Counted from the first letter of the stretch, positions 19,158 to 30,100 are shown. The stretch: DNA of 64,000 nucleotides from Komagataeibacter rhaeticus (GCF_003207855.1 NZ_NKTZ01000003.1:248001-312000), one strand, 5' to 3'. Notes: generated by a model not told the origin, from the letters alone. A program made the numbers and translations.

Positions 19158-19189
19158 GCCCTGCATACGGAAATATGCAGGGCTTTTTT
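19158..19189 (+). terminator. Rho-independent terminator after the OprB porin
   Basis: Perfect 10-bp stem GCCCTGCATA/TATGCAGGGC with loop CGGAAA, followed at once by six T residues. It lies 34 bases after the porin stop codon. Confidence 0.93.
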
Positions 19190-19202
19190 CGCTGTTTTCC
19201 TT

Positions 19203-19221
19203 GATAATGATAATAAGAATT
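19203..19221. promoter_or_regulatory. Fur box upstream of siderophore receptor
   Basis: GATAATGATAATAAGAATT matches 15 of 19 positions of the classic Fur consensus GATAATGATAATCATTATC, the first 12 exactly. It lies 105 bases upstream of the TonB-dependent receptor start, so iron-replete repression by Fur is likely. Confidence 0.75.
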
Positions 19222-19325
19222 TGTTGCAATTATGAGACAGGAGACGGCGAAACACAGCCATCGTGTTGCGAATAATTATTACAATATGTATTGCAACATT
19301 CTGCAATTAAGAGGCTGTTGCAATT

Positions 19326-21752
19326 ATGACAGACAAGACCCCCCGCCCCGGCATCCGCCCCAGGCTACGGCCCTTCTCCCTGCTGACCGCCAGCATGGCG
19401 CTGGCCTGTGCCGCAACCGGCGCCCGGGCCGCCCCCGATGCGGTAACGTCCCCGCCCCGGGCCAGCGATACGGCAGGCACGCCGGACAGGAAATCCCCAG
19501 CGCCCCCCGCGCAGGACCAGTACAACCACGCATCCGACAGCAGGTACGACCAGACCCGCGTCACGGCCTCGCCGATGAACGTGCTGCATGAATCCATCGG
19601 CCTGAGCCGCATGCCACAGGACGCCATGCACACGCCCCAGAACGTGAACGTGGTGCCCCAGATCCTGATGCAGCAGCAGAATGTCAAATCCCTTGATGAG
19701 GCCCTGAAGAACGTGCCCGGCATTACCGCATCGGTTGGCGAGGGCGAGGGCGGCATGGCGGGGGACCAGTTCCTGATCCGCGGTTTTGCCGCACAGAACG
19801 ATATTTATGAAAACGGCCTGCGTGACTTTGGCGTCTATACGCGCGACAGTTTCTATTACGACCATGTCTCGGTCATAAAAGGCCCGTCATCGGAAGTGTT
19901 CGGCAATGGCACCACGGGTGGCGCGATCAACATCGTGACCAAGACCCCGCATCTGGGCAACAGCTACCAGGCCAGTTTTTCGGGGGGCAGCGGGTCGTAT
20001 TACCGGGGCACGCTGGATGTGAATTACCAGATTGGCAGTTCCACCGCCTTCCGCCTGACCGGCATGGGCAACGAAAACAACGTGGTGGGGCGTGACTACA
20101 TCTATTCCCACCGCTGGGGCATTGCGCCTTCCATCGCATTCGGGCTGGGCAAGAAAGTGTCCTTCGTGCTGGAATACTTCCACCAGAACGACAACCGCAT
20201 CCCCGATTACGGCGTGCCGGTGGTCTATTCATCCGCCAGTGCCATTGGCCGCCCGGTGACCGAATATGGCGTCAGGCGCACCAACTGGTATGGCACCACC
20301 TATGATCAGGACGATTCCAGCACCGACATGATCACCGGCCGCCTGACGGCCAGGGTCAGCCCCATCCTGACACTGTATAACGACATGCGGGGCGGGATAT
20401 TCCACCGCTATTTCTCGGCATCGCAGGAAGCGTGCTCGAACTTCTCCAGCGGCGCCACCCTGACCAACAACACGATCAATGGCGTGGCCGCTTCCTCCAC
20501 CTGCCAGTCGGATTTCTTCTCATCCAACCCCGGTTCCGCCGTAGTGGCGCGCAATGGCGGTGTGGGGGGCCCCGAACCCTACCGGCAGAGCGACTGGTCG
20601 ATACAGGATGTGTTCTCCGGTGTGGCACACCTTAAGACGGGACATATCCGTCACGAGATCATCGGCGGGTTTGACATCGAATACGTGACCGACCACCGCC
20701 AGAACTACGCCTATGGCTCCAACCGCCCCGGCACCAGCCTGCTTGACCCCTCGCCCTATGTGCCCGGCCTGACGCTGGGCGACTGCGCCCAGTATCCCAA
20801 CCGTCTGGTCAATATCGGCAATGGCGTGGGCCGCAAGTGCTACAAGGACAGCGATGCGCTGGATGTGGGCTTCTTCCTGTCCGATCAGGTGTGGCTGACG
20901 GATTACCTGTCGGTCAAGGCGGGCTTTAGGTGGGATAACTGGAACAGCCATTACAGCGCCACCGGCGGCAGCACCGCCACGCCGGATGTGCATTACGGGC
21001 AGAACGAAACCACCATCAACCCTTCCGTCAGCATCATGTACACCCCGCGCAGCAACCTGATGGTGTATTTCAACTGGTCGGAATCCACCACGCCGCTCAG
21101 CCTGTATGTCACCAACAGTTCCGAACCCATGACACGTTCCAGCCAGACCGCCGCGCCCGAGCGCAGCAGGCTTTATGAGGTGGGCGCCAAATACAGCGCC
21201 TTCCATGACCGGATCGGCTTTACCGCAGCCCTGTTCCGGCTGGAAAAGAACAACGCCGTCCAGACCGACCCCAGCACGGGCGACGTAAGCGCGACCAGTG
21301 ACCAGGAACGTAACCAGGGGCTGGAACTCAGCGTATCGGGCACGCTCATGCGCAACTGGATGTTCTATGGCACCTATGCGCTGTATGACCCCACCATAAC
21401 CAAGGCCGGTTCCACCACATCCAAGCAGGGAGGCCAGATCCAGTACGTGCCCCACAATCAGGCCACGGCATGGACCAGTTACGAAATCGCGCCGCGCAAG
21501 CCGTGGAACATGACGGTCGGCGGCGGCATTACCTGGCGGCAGGGCGTGTGGCTGGACCAGGCCAACACGGCACGCGTGCCCGCCACGGTGGAGTTCGACG
21601 CCATGGTCTCGCATCATTTCGACAACCACTGGAAAGTGGCGATGAACGCCTATAACCTTGATAACCGGCTGAACTACGGCAGCCTGTTCTCCAACCGGGT
21701 CACCCCCTCCATCGGGCGGTCGTTCCTGTTCAACATCTCGGCGCAGTACTGA
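19326..21752 (+). CDS. TonB-dependent siderophore receptor, Fiu-like
   Basis: 808-residue outer-membrane receptor for Fe(III)-siderophore import. The signal peptide ends near ARA-AP (residue 36). The plug domain includes SLDEALKNVPGITASVGEGE, DQFLIRGFAAQNDIYENG and VSVIKGPSSEVFGNGTTGGA, typical of TonB-dependent siderophore receptors. The beta barrel runs to the C-terminal aromatic strand SFLFNISAQY. A Fur box lies upstream and a PiuC/YbiX oxygenase 30 bases downstream, the arrangement of E. coli fiu-ybiX, so a catecholate siderophore is the best guess. No siderophore biosynthesis genes are near. Confidence 0.92.
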   Translation: MTDKTPRPGIRPRLRPFSLLTASMALACAATGARAAPDAVTSPPRASDTAGTPDRKSPAPPAQDQYNHASDSRYDQTRVTASPMNVLHESIGLSRMPQDAMHTPQNVNVVPQILMQQQNVKSLDEALKNVPGITASVGEGEGGMAGDQFLIRGFAAQNDIYENGLRDFGVYTRDSFYYDHVSVIKGPSSEVFGNGTTGGAINIVTKTPHLGNSYQASFSGGSGSYYRGTLDVNYQIGSSTAFRLTGMGNENNVVGRDYIYSHRWGIAPSIAFGLGKKVSFVLEYFHQNDNRIPDYGVPVVYSSASAIGRPVTEYGVRRTNWYGTTYDQDDSSTDMITGRLTARVSPILTLYNDMRGGIFHRYFSASQEACSNFSSGATLTNNTINGVAASSTCQSDFFSSNPGSAVVARNGGVGGPEPYRQSDWSIQDVFSGVAHLKTGHIRHEIIGGFDIEYVTDHRQNYAYGSNRPGTSLLDPSPYVPGLTLGDCAQYPNRLVNIGNGVGRKCYKDSDALDVGFFLSDQVWLTDYLSVKAGFRWDNWNSHYSATGGSTATPDVHYGQNETTINPSVSIMYTPRSNLMVYFNWSESTTPLSLYVTNSSEPMTRSSQTAAPERSRLYEVGAKYSAFHDRIGFTAALFRLEKNNAVQTDPSTGDVSATSDQERNQGLELSVSGTLMRNWMFYGTYALYDPTITKAGSTTSKQGGQIQYVPHNQATAWTSYEIAPRKPWNMTVGGGITWRQGVWLDQANTARVPATVEFDAMVSHHFDNHWKVAMNAYNLDNRLNYGSLFSNRVTPSIGRSFLFNISAQY

Positions 21753-21782
21753 TCCACCGCGCGACATGCCCAAGGCCCTGCC

Positions 21783-22472
21783 ATGCTGCTGCACATTCCC
21801 GCCCTGCTTACCGCCGATGAACTGGCCCATTGCCGCGCAGTGCTTGAAAGCGCGCCATGGACCGATGGCCGCGAGACGGCGGGCGTACAGTCAGCCAGGG
21901 CCAAGAACAACCTGCAGCTTGGGCGTGATACCCCGGCCTGCCGCGAACTGGGGGAAATCGTGCTGCGCGCGCTGGGCCGCAACGCGCTGTTCAACAGCGC
22001 GGTGCTGCCCTACCGGGTCAGCCCGCCCCTGTTCAACCGCTATGAAAACGGCATGAGCTTCGGCGCGCATGTGGACAATGCCATCCGTGGCATCCTGGCG
22101 GGTGGCATCCACACGCGCATCCGCACCGATGTGTCCTCCACCCTGTTCTTTTCCGACCCCGATGACTATGAGGGCGGCGAACTGACCATGCATGCCAATG
22201 GCAACGAACAGGCGATCAAGCTGCCGGCGGGCGACATGATCCTCTACCCCACCACCGTACTGCACAGCGTGACGCCGGTTACGCGCGGCAGCAGGCTTGC
22301 GGCGTTTTTCTGGTCACAATCCATGATTGCGGAGGAAAGCCGCAGGCAGATCCTGTTCGATCTGGACATGCAGGTCACGGCGCTGCGCGAACGGCTGGGC
22401 GATGGCGACCCGGCCGTGCTGTCCCTGACCAATATCTACCACAACATGATGCGCCAGTGGTGCATCCTGTAA
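21783..22472 (+). CDS. Fe(II)/2-oxoglutarate PKHD-type hydroxylase, PiuC/YbiX family
   Basis: 229 residues, close to the YbiX/PiuC length. The iron and 2OG sites are H96 and D98 (FGAHVDNAI), H161 (VLHSVTPV) and R171 (RGSRLAAFFW). The N-terminal MLLHIPALLTADELA and LFNRYENGMSFGAHVD are characteristic. It follows the siderophore receptor by 30 bases and probably shares its Fur control. The biochemical substrate is not established for the family; the tight linkage implies a role in siderophore or iron handling. Confidence 0.92.
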   Translation: MLLHIPALLTADELAHCRAVLESAPWTDGRETAGVQSARAKNNLQLGRDTPACRELGEIVLRALGRNALFNSAVLPYRVSPPLFNRYENGMSFGAHVDNAIRGILAGGIHTRIRTDVSSTLFFSDPDDYEGGELTMHANGNEQAIKLPAGDMILYPTTVLHSVTPVTRGSRLAAFFWSQSMIAEESRRQILFDLDMQVTALRERLGDGDPAVLSLTNIYHNMMRQWCIL

Positions 22473-22766
22473 AAAAGTCATCATGCTGAACGATATCGGG
22501 AGAACCATACGGGTTTTTCCACAACGGTTACGTCTGTCTCAAAATCAGGATGGCGTGCCACGGGCGAAATATTTCCGGCTCTTGCAATATTTCCCGTGCT
22601 ATTTGCGCGTCACCCCTATACAAGGATCGCACGGCTGGACTTTTCAGCTACGGACAAGATTTCAAATGCAGCCACGATACGCGGCCTTCTGGCATCCCCG
22701 ATAAAACGAAAAGTCTCGATTCCGCGCATGTTCGCGTGGGTGCCGGTTACGCAAGGAGGCCAACAC

Positions 22767-22973
22767 ATGGCCGCAGGAACAGTTAAATGGTTCAACGCCC
22801 AGAAGGGCTTTGGATTTATCCAGCCTGATGATGGAAGCGCTGACGCTTTCGTTCACATCTCCGCCGTCGAGCAGGCTGGCCAGCAGACCCTGAACGAGGG
22901 ACAGGCCGTGACGTATGACCTCGAAAGGGGCCGTAACGGCAAGTCTTCCGCAGTCAATCTGAAGATTGGCTGA
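22767..22973 (+). CDS. Cold-shock protein, CspA family
   Basis: 68-residue single cold-shock domain that binds single-stranded nucleic acid. RNP1 is KGFGFI and RNP2 is DAFVHI, after the MAAGTVKWFNAQ start. AAGGAGG lies upstream at ideal spacing. The 294-base gap before it could hold the long structured leader common in csp mRNAs, but I could not confirm a specific structure. Whether this member is cold-induced or constitutive cannot be told from the sequence. Confidence 0.96.
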   Translation: MAAGTVKWFNAQKGFGFIQPDDGSADAFVHISAVEQAGQQTLNEGQAVTYDLERGRNGKSSAVNLKIG

Positions 22974-22979
22974 CAATTG

Positions 22980-23008
22980 CGGCAGGAACTTCGGTTCCTG
23001 CCGTTTTT
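22980..23008 (+). terminator. Rho-independent terminator after csp
   Basis: Ten-bp stem CGGCAGGAAC/GTTCCTGCCG closed by a TTCG (UUCG) tetraloop and followed by TTTTT. It starts 6 bases after the csp stop codon. Confidence 0.95.
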
Positions 23009-23055
23009 GTTTCTACCCTTCTGCCCACAGGGCGGGGCTGACACCCCGCGCCCCT

Positions 23056-23958
23056 TCAGCCCACCACGAAGATATCACGCATCCGCAGCGTGGCCGCGAC
23101 ATCCCATACCCGCGTGGCCAGCGCCGTAGGCTGGGCCGGGACCAGACGCACAAGCCCCACTTCGGGCGTGGCACAGGGACCAAGCGGGCGGATCTGCAGC
23201 CGGTTGCGCCCGGTATGGGTGGGCAATGCGGCCACCGGCAGGATACTGGCCAGCCTGCCACCCAGCACTTCGCCATACAGCACCTCGAGTGAATTCGTCT
23301 CCAGCATTACGGTCGGGGTCACGCTCGCGTTACGAAAGGCGCCATCCACGATCTGCCGCGTCCGCATTTCCGCGCTGAGCAGGCACAGCGGCAGGTCGGC
23401 AAGGCTGTCCCATTCCTGCCGCCCGGCTGGAAGCGTCAACGGTTCGACCGCCACCAGCACATGCTGTTCGGTATAGAGCGGCAGGATTTCAAAAGGCCCG
23501 TCGGCCGGGATCTGGTCCAGATAGACCAGCCCCAGATCAAGCTGCTGCAGGCGCAGGCCATGGATGGTATCCGCGCTGGACCCCAGCCTTGCATGCAGGT
23601 GCAGGCCGGGTATGGCGGTGCGGAAGCCTTCCAGCAATGGCGGCATGGCCTGGAGTGCCGGTGGCATCACGCCAATGGACAGCGTGCCGCCCGCCACCTG
23701 CTGGGCAAAGGCCGCTTCCTGCCGCAGCCCATCCAGTGCCGCCAGCGTCTGCCGTGCCCAGTCCAGCACGCGCCGGCCTTCATCGGTCAGGCCGTTGAAG
23801 CGGCGCGTACGGCGGATGATGGTAATGCCCAGTTCGGATTCAAGCTGGCGTATCGCCGCCGAAAGCGCGGGCTGGGATACACCGCAGCTTTCCGCCGCGC
23901 GGGAAAAATGCCGGTAGCGGTCCAGCGCTATGAGATATGTCAACTGCCGCAAGAACAT
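23056..23958 (-). CDS. LysR-family regulator divergent from gabD
   Basis: 300 residues with the LysR helix-turn-helix at the very N-terminus (FLRQLTYLIALDRYRHFSRA, then CGVSQPALSAAIRQLE). The effector domain contains GGTLSIGVMPPALQAMPP and LDLGLVYLDQIP. It resembles the CynR/CbbR-like branch in general layout; the effector is unknown. The divergent neighbour, succinate-semialdehyde dehydrogenase, is its most likely target (inference from orientation). Confidence 0.88.
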   Translation of the reverse strand: MFLRQLTYLIALDRYRHFSRAAESCGVSQPALSAAIRQLESELGITIIRRTRRFNGLTDEGRRVLDWARQTLAALDGLRQEAAFAQQVAGGTLSIGVMPPALQAMPPLLEGFRTAIPGLHLHARLGSSADTIHGLRLQQLDLGLVYLDQIPADGPFEILPLYTEQHVLVAVEPLTLPAGRQEWDSLADLPLCLLSAEMRTRQIVDGAFRNASVTPTVMLETNSLEVLYGEVLGGRLASILPVAALPTHTGRNRLQIRPLGPCATPEVGLVRLVPAQPTALATRVWDVAATLRMRDIFVVG

Positions 23959-24310
23959 ACCCTGCCCCTTTATTCATGCCGGTCAACCACGCCTTCCGCC
24001 AGCGCGCCCCACCATGTGCCACGGACGGCCCCCACCGTCCATCCGGGCCCGCCCGGCCAGCCGCATCCGGCATTCCCGTGGCACATGACGGGTCCGGCCC
24101 GGCGGCGGCATGCCAGACCGTGGGAAAGGAAGCGTTCCGCCGGTTGCGGGATGCAAGGCGGAACCCTTCACATTGCTTGCTGTACCATTGACGCTGACCG
24201 GGATAATCCCCGATGAAAGGACAACCATCATCCAACAGATTCTGGCGGCATCACGCGGTCCGCCCCGCCGGTCCTGCCAGCCATCCCCATTATCCATACC
24301 GGAGACCGCC
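23959..24310. other. Divergent intergenic region, LysR/gabD
   Basis: 352 bases between the divergent LysR and aldehyde dehydrogenase start codons. A reading frame in phase with gabD is open from 24110, but its translation resembles no aldehyde dehydrogenase leader. I found no clear inverted repeat or promoter by eye. Confidence 0.5.
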
Positions 24311-25780
24311 ATGGCCCTGAACCTTGCCAATACATCCCTTTTCCGCCAGGACGCATTCATCGACGGTACGTGGCGCCCCGCGCTGGATGGCGCGCGCCGG
24401 CCGGTGCACAACCCGGCCACCGGCGTGCTGGTGGCACAGGTTGCCGAATGTGGCCCCCCCGACGTGACCCACGCCATCGCGGCGGCCATAACGGCACAGG
24501 CGGAATGGCGCAACCGCACCGGCGCCCAGCGGCAGGTCATCCTGACACGCTGGCATGATCTGGTCATGGACAGCCTGGATGACCTGACCACCCTGATCGT
24601 GACCGAACAGGGCAAGCCACGGGCGGAAGCGGCCGGTGAGATCCGCTACGCCGCAAGCTTCCTGCTGTGGTTCGCGGCCGAGGCCATGCGGGCCTATGGC
24701 GATATCATTCCGCCCACCAATCCCGCCACCCGGCTGAGTGTCATCCGCCAGCCGGTGGGTGTGTGCGCGGCCATCACGCCCTGGAACTTTCCGGCCGCCA
24801 TGATCACCCGCAAGGCCGGGCCGGCGCTGGCCGCGGGGTGCGCGATGATTGTCAAGCCATCGGAAGAGACCCCGCTGACGGCGCTGGCGCTGGCGGAACT
24901 GGCACGGCAGGCCGGTGTACCCGCAGGGCTGCTGCAGGTCCTGCCGGGCGATGGCGTGACGCTGGGCAAGGCCCTGTGCGCCAGCCCCGATATCCGCAAG
25001 CTGTCCTTTACCGGCTCCACACAGGTCGGGCGTATCCTCATGGCGCAGTCCGCCCCCACGCTCAAGCGGCTGTCACTGGAACTGGGTGGCAATGCCCCCC
25101 TGATCGTGTTTGACGACGCGCATATCGAACAGGCGATCAAAAGCACCATCGCCGCCAAATTCCGCAATGCGGGCCAGACCTGTGTCTGCGCCAACCGCAT
25201 TCTGGTGCAGGATGGCATTTATGATGAATTCGCCACCCGCTTCGCCCGCGTGGTGGCAAAGCTGCGGGTCGGGCCGGGCAGCAACCCGGATGCCGCCATC
25301 GGGCCACTGATCAGCACGCAGGCGCGCGACAAGGTGGAGGAACACGTCCGTGATGCCGTGGCCCACGGCGCGGGCATACTGTGCGGCGGGGCCCGTGACG
25401 CGGCGGGCGACCTGTTCTACCAGCCCACGGTATTGCAGGACGTAACCCCGGCCATGCGCGTGGCGCGGGAGGAAACCTTCGGCCCCGTGGCCCCGCTGCT
25501 GCGCTTTCACACCGAAGCCGAGGCCATTGCCATGGCCAATGACACGGAATATGGCCTGGCCGCCTATTTCTTCACCCGCGACCATGCGCGCGCCCACCGC
25601 GTGGCCGAAGCGCTGGAATACGGCATGGTCGGGCACAATACCGGCCTGATCTCCAACGAGGTCGCACCCTTTGGCGGCATCAAGCAGTCCGGCATGGGGC
25701 GGGAGGGATCACGCTACGGCATGGATGAATACCTGAACATGAAATACATCTGCACCGACATTACCGACCCCGGTGCCTGA
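24311..25780 (+). CDS. gabD: NAD(P)-dependent succinate-semialdehyde dehydrogenase
   Basis: 489 residues, the GabD length. Oxidises succinate semialdehyde to succinate. The catalytic Cys is C291 in NAGQTCVCANR and the general base E257 is in LELGGNAPL; the cofactor loop is FTGSTQVG. The N-terminal pattern FIDGTWRPA, then NPATG, and the C-terminal PFGGIKQSGMGREGS are typical of GabD. GGAG lies eight bases before the ATG. Without gabT or another GABA gene nearby, a related small aldehyde substrate remains possible. In acetic acid bacteria this activity can also complete a TCA-cycle bypass (general knowledge, not shown here). Confidence 0.88.
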   Translation: MALNLANTSLFRQDAFIDGTWRPALDGARRPVHNPATGVLVAQVAECGPPDVTHAIAAAITAQAEWRNRTGAQRQVILTRWHDLVMDSLDDLTTLIVTEQGKPRAEAAGEIRYAASFLLWFAAEAMRAYGDIIPPTNPATRLSVIRQPVGVCAAITPWNFPAAMITRKAGPALAAGCAMIVKPSEETPLTALALAELARQAGVPAGLLQVLPGDGVTLGKALCASPDIRKLSFTGSTQVGRILMAQSAPTLKRLSLELGGNAPLIVFDDAHIEQAIKSTIAAKFRNAGQTCVCANRILVQDGIYDEFATRFARVVAKLRVGPGSNPDAAIGPLISTQARDKVEEHVRDAVAHGAGILCGGARDAAGDLFYQPTVLQDVTPAMRVAREETFGPVAPLLRFHTEAEAIAMANDTEYGLAAYFFTRDHARAHRVAEALEYGMVGHNTGLISNEVAPFGGIKQSGMGREGSRYGMDEYLNMKYICTDITDPGA

Positions 25781-25844
25781 CCGGCCACCGGCCCGTCACG
25801 GGGCGCTCCTGGCGCGCATTTACATCCGCCAACAATGAAGTACG

Positions 25845-27113
25845 ATGGCGCGCATGGACGAATTCCGCTTCCTTCATGCCGCCGACCTTCATCTTGACAG
25901 CCCGCTACGCGGGCTTACGGAAAAATCCGGCGAATATGCCCGCCTTGTGGCCGATGCCTCACGCCGGGCCTTCAGTGACATGGTCAGCCTGGCCATAGAA
26001 AGTGCATGCCGCTTCGTGGTGCTGGCAGGCGACGTGTTTGACGGTGACCTGCGCGATACGCAGTGCGGGCTGTTCTTCATCAGCGGCATGGCCAGGCTGC
26101 GGGCGGCGGGTATCCGCGTTTTCATGATCCTGGGCAACCATGATGCTGAAAACCGCTTTGCAAGGCATCTGCGGGTGACGGACAACGTCCACCTCTTCGC
26201 CACGACCGGAGCCGAGACCTGCATCATGGAGGATCTGGGCGTTGCCGTGCACGGCCACAGCTTTGGCCGCCGCGACGTGCGCACCAATATTGCCCGCCAG
26301 TATCCCCCGCCGGTAGCGGGGCTGTTCAACATCGGCATCCTGCACACCGCCTGCCAGGGGCGTGAAGGGCACGAGACCTATGCCCCCTGCACGGTCGAGC
26401 AGCTGGTCAACCATGGCTACCAGTACTGGGCGCTGGGCCATGTCCACACCCGCGAGATCCTGCACCGGGACCCGTATGTGGTGTATGCGGGCAACCTGCA
26501 GGGGCGGCATGCGCGTGAAGCCGGGCCGAAGGGGGCATCCCTGGTCACCGTGCGCGGCGGCGCGGTGGCCACGGTCGAACACAGGGTGCTCGATGCCGTG
26601 CGCTGGGCGTGCGAGAGCGTGGACCTGACGCAGGTCGCCACGCACGAGGAGATGGACGCACGCATCCGCAACGCGGCAAAGGACATCATGGCGCAGGCAC
26701 AGGGACGCCCGGTGGCGCTGCGGCTGGAACTGGCGGGGACCACGCCGCTGCATGCCGCCCTGCTGCGTGACAGGCAGGCGGTGCAGGAGGAAGTCGAGGC
26801 CGTACTGGCCGGCATATCGGACCAGATATGGCTTGAGCGCCTGCAGCTGCGGACCGGCGCGCCGGCCCGCCCCGCAGTCATGGACCCCTCTACCGGCGGC
26901 CGGATTGCCGCCGACATACGCGCTGCGGCAACACCCGAGGCACTGCAGGCGGAACTGGACGCTATCCTGACCGCCGTCATCGAACGCATGCCCGCCCATA
27001 CCCGCAGGGAGGAAATGCGCGCCGCCATCCTGCATGATGTCCCGGCCCGCGCGCGTGACCTCGCCCTCTCGCTGGTGCAGGACCCCGAAGGGCGCGATGA
27101 TGCGCATCAGTGA
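25845..27113 (+). CDS. DNA repair exonuclease, YhaO/SbcD-like (Mre11 family)
   Basis: 422-residue calcineurin-like phosphoesterase with the full Mre11/SbcD motif set: DLHLD (residues 14-18), GDVFD (62-66), GNHD (97-100), an ILHTA histidine, and WALGHVHTREI. Family members are Mn-dependent nucleases acting on DNA ends. The length and C-terminal part fit YhaO better than SbcD. It overlaps the 5' end of the next gene by about 17 bases, so the two are translationally coupled and probably form one nuclease-ATPase complex. Start could also be the ATG three codons in (MDEFRF). Confidence 0.9.
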   Translation: MARMDEFRFLHAADLHLDSPLRGLTEKSGEYARLVADASRRAFSDMVSLAIESACRFVVLAGDVFDGDLRDTQCGLFFISGMARLRAAGIRVFMILGNHDAENRFARHLRVTDNVHLFATTGAETCIMEDLGVAVHGHSFGRRDVRTNIARQYPPPVAGLFNIGILHTACQGREGHETYAPCTVEQLVNHGYQYWALGHVHTREILHRDPYVVYAGNLQGRHAREAGPKGASLVTVRGGAVATVEHRVLDAVRWACESVDLTQVATHEEMDARIRNAAKDIMAQAQGRPVALRLELAGTTPLHAALLRDRQAVQEEVEAVLAGISDQIWLERLQLRTGAPARPAVMDPSTGGRIAADIRAAATPEALQAELDAILTAVIERMPAHTRREEMRAAILHDVPARARDLALSLVQDPEGRDDAHQ

Positions 27114-30100
27114 ACTCAGGATCACCCGATATGGCGCGATCCCCGGCCTGGACCTGGATCTGGGGGACGGGAGCGGGTTGCATGTCATCCATGGCCCGAA
27201 CGAGGCGGGCAAGAGCACCTGCCTTGCCGCCATTGGCGACTTCCTGTTCGGTATCCCGGCCAGAACGCGCGCCGGGGCGGTTTTCGGCAACGGCCAGATC
27301 TGCCTTGGCGCCCGTATCGTGCTGGAAAACGGGCAGGTACATGACCTGAACCGCTACAAGCGCACCAACCGTTCCCTTGTCACCACCGAGGGTACCGCCG
27401 TAGCGGAGAGCCTGCTGATACCCGAGACCATGACACGCGCCCGCTTTGCCGCGCTGTTTGGCCTGAATGACGAGACATTGCGCACGGGCGGTGCCGAACT
27501 GCTGCATGCGAACGGCGATATCGGCCGCCTGATCGTGGAAGCGGGCGGGGGCCTGCGTGCCCTTATGGTCAGGCTGGACGAGATTGATGCGAAACGCGCC
27601 TCCCTGTTCACGCTCCGCCGGGCGGGGGGGCGTGCGTTCTACAGGGAACTGGATGTCTTTACCGCCGCGCAGCAGAGCCTCAGGGCCGCGTCGCTGGAAC
27701 ATGATGCCTATGACCGCCATTGCCGTGACCGTGACGAAGCCCGCAGCCGCAGGGCCGCCATAAGTGCCGAGCAGACGGAACTGCGCCGCCAGCACAGCCA
27801 TTACGAACAGCTGGAAAAGGCCCTGCCCCAACTGCACGAGATTGCCCGTCTGGCCGCCGCACTGGCCGCACAGGCCGACCTGGAACCGCTGCCCCCCGGC
27901 ATGGCCGCCACCATAACCACCGCGCTGGAAACCTGTGCCGCCGCCCGTGCGCGCCATGCGGCGGCACAGGCCCAGGTGACCCAGCTGGTCCGGCAGACCA
28001 CATCCCCCCCTGCCGAAGCCGTGCTGGATACCCTGCACGAAGCCGTCGCCCGCGCACGCAGCCTGGGCCAGAGCGTGCGCCGCAACCGTGACCTGCATGC
28101 CGGGCATGAGGAAAAACGGCGCGCCATGAACGAAAGCCTGTCCAGCCTGCGCCAGCGGCTGGGCCGGGGGGCGGATGCGGATCTGCGGCAGGCCATGCCC
28201 GACCGCGCAACCCTGGATGCCATACGCCATCTGGCCGACGCACAGGCCGACTGGCACAACCGGCATACGGGGCTGGCACGGCAGATCAGCCAGGCCGACA
28301 TGGCCATTGCGCGCAGGCGGCAGCGCATGGCCAGCCTGCGCGCGGCAGGTCATGACGTGGCGCTGCATGCCGATTCCGCGCCGTTTTCCGGGCTGGTGGC
28401 GGAAATGAAGCGGCTGGAGATGCGCGCGGCCACCCTTGACCGGCGGCAGGCCGACCTCGCCGCCCGGCTGCGCGCGCTGGGAGCGGCCACGGTGGAAGAC
28501 CTGCGCGCCATGCCCTGCCCCCCGCCGGAGGGCGCGCGCATGGCCGCCGAACGCCAGCACCACCTGCGCACCGAATATGACCGGCTTGACGCGGCCTGCA
28601 CGGCGGAACGCGCACGACAGGCCAGACTGGCCGCCGAGCTTGCCCGGCTGGAACAGACCGGCAGTCCGCTGGCCCCCCGCATGCTGGATGAAGCCTGCCG
28701 GCAACGTGACGCGGTGTGGCAGGATATCCGCGCAGCCTACCTCGACCCCGAAAATCCGCCCGCGGGTCCCGCCGCCTCCACCCGCCACGCCCGGGCCGCG
28801 GCGCTGGATGCCGCGATTGCCCGGGCGGATTCCCTGTCCGCCCAGCTGCTGGCGCAGGCTGACCGCATCGCCCGCATGGAAGGGCTGCGGCACGACATCA
28901 CGCATTGCGCGGACACGCTCACGCTGCATGAACGCACCAAGGCGGACATACAGGCCCGGATGGCCGATGACTGGCGGGCCTTCATCGCACCATTCCGTGT
29001 ACCGGCCCCGCACGCCACCACCCCCGATGCGCTGGTCGCCTTTGTATCCGCCCGGATGCAGCTGCTATCCGATGCCACGCAGGTCGCGACCGAACTGGCC
29101 CAGCTGGCGGAAGACCGCATAAAACCCGACACGCTGCACGAAGGCCTGCGCGCACTGGCCGAGCGCCTTGGCATCGCGCCCACCCTGTCACCGGGGCCTT
29201 GCGTGGAAGCGGTGACCACCGCCCTGCGCCAGCATGCCAGCGGGCATGAGGAATATGGCCGGCTGCATCGTGAACTGGATGACCTGCTGCCCGAACAGGC
29301 TGACCTGCAACGGCAGGCCGCCGCCCTGCAGGCGGAACGACAGGACTGGACGGCACAATGGGCCACCGCCATGCAGGCCATCGGGCTGGAGGCCGATGCA
29401 CCGCCTCCCGCCGCCTGTGCGCTGGCAACCGACTGGGCCGCCGCCCCGGCACAGCTGGAACGACTGTCCGAACTGCATGAAACCTGTGTTCAGGCCCGGC
29501 AGGCCGAGCAGGACCTGACACGGGTCATGGATGAAATCCGCCCCCACCTGCCCGCCCCCCTGCCCGCCGATGGCGTGGCGGCGGCCCAGGCGCTGGAGCA
29601 GTTGTGGCAGGCGGCGCAGAAAAGCCAGCACCAGCGCGAGGCCCTGCTGCCCACGCTGGCCAGGGCACGTCAGGACCTGGCGGAAAGCGGGGCCAGCCTG
29701 TCCCACGCCCATGCCATGATTGACCAGTTGCTGGCGCGCACCCATGCCGAAAGCCCCGAGGCACTTGAACAGCTTGCCGGCCGTCTTGCCCGGCGTGACA
29801 GGCTGGCACAGGAACACACCCGGGCACTGGACACCCTTGCCCGCATGACAGGGGGCCAGTCCCCTGCCGCACTGGAACGCGCCATTGACGGCCGCGACCT
29901 GCCCGAACTGCGGGCCGAGACCGCACGCATGCACGACCGGCTGAAGGATCTTGACCTGCAACGTGACGACGCCGTGCGCGCCGAGCAGCATGAGGAAACG
30001 GCGCTGCGCGCCTTCGAGCATAATACCGATGCCCCGCAGGCGGCCGCCCGGCGCGAGTCAGCCATTGCCAGCCTGCACCAGATTGTGGAGGAATATGCGC

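Noticed and set aside
26977-29013. 678-codon minus-strand frame opposite the YhaN-like gene
   Set aside because: The plus strand carries Walker A and coiled-coil features; the antisense reading is Gly/Arg-rich with no domain.
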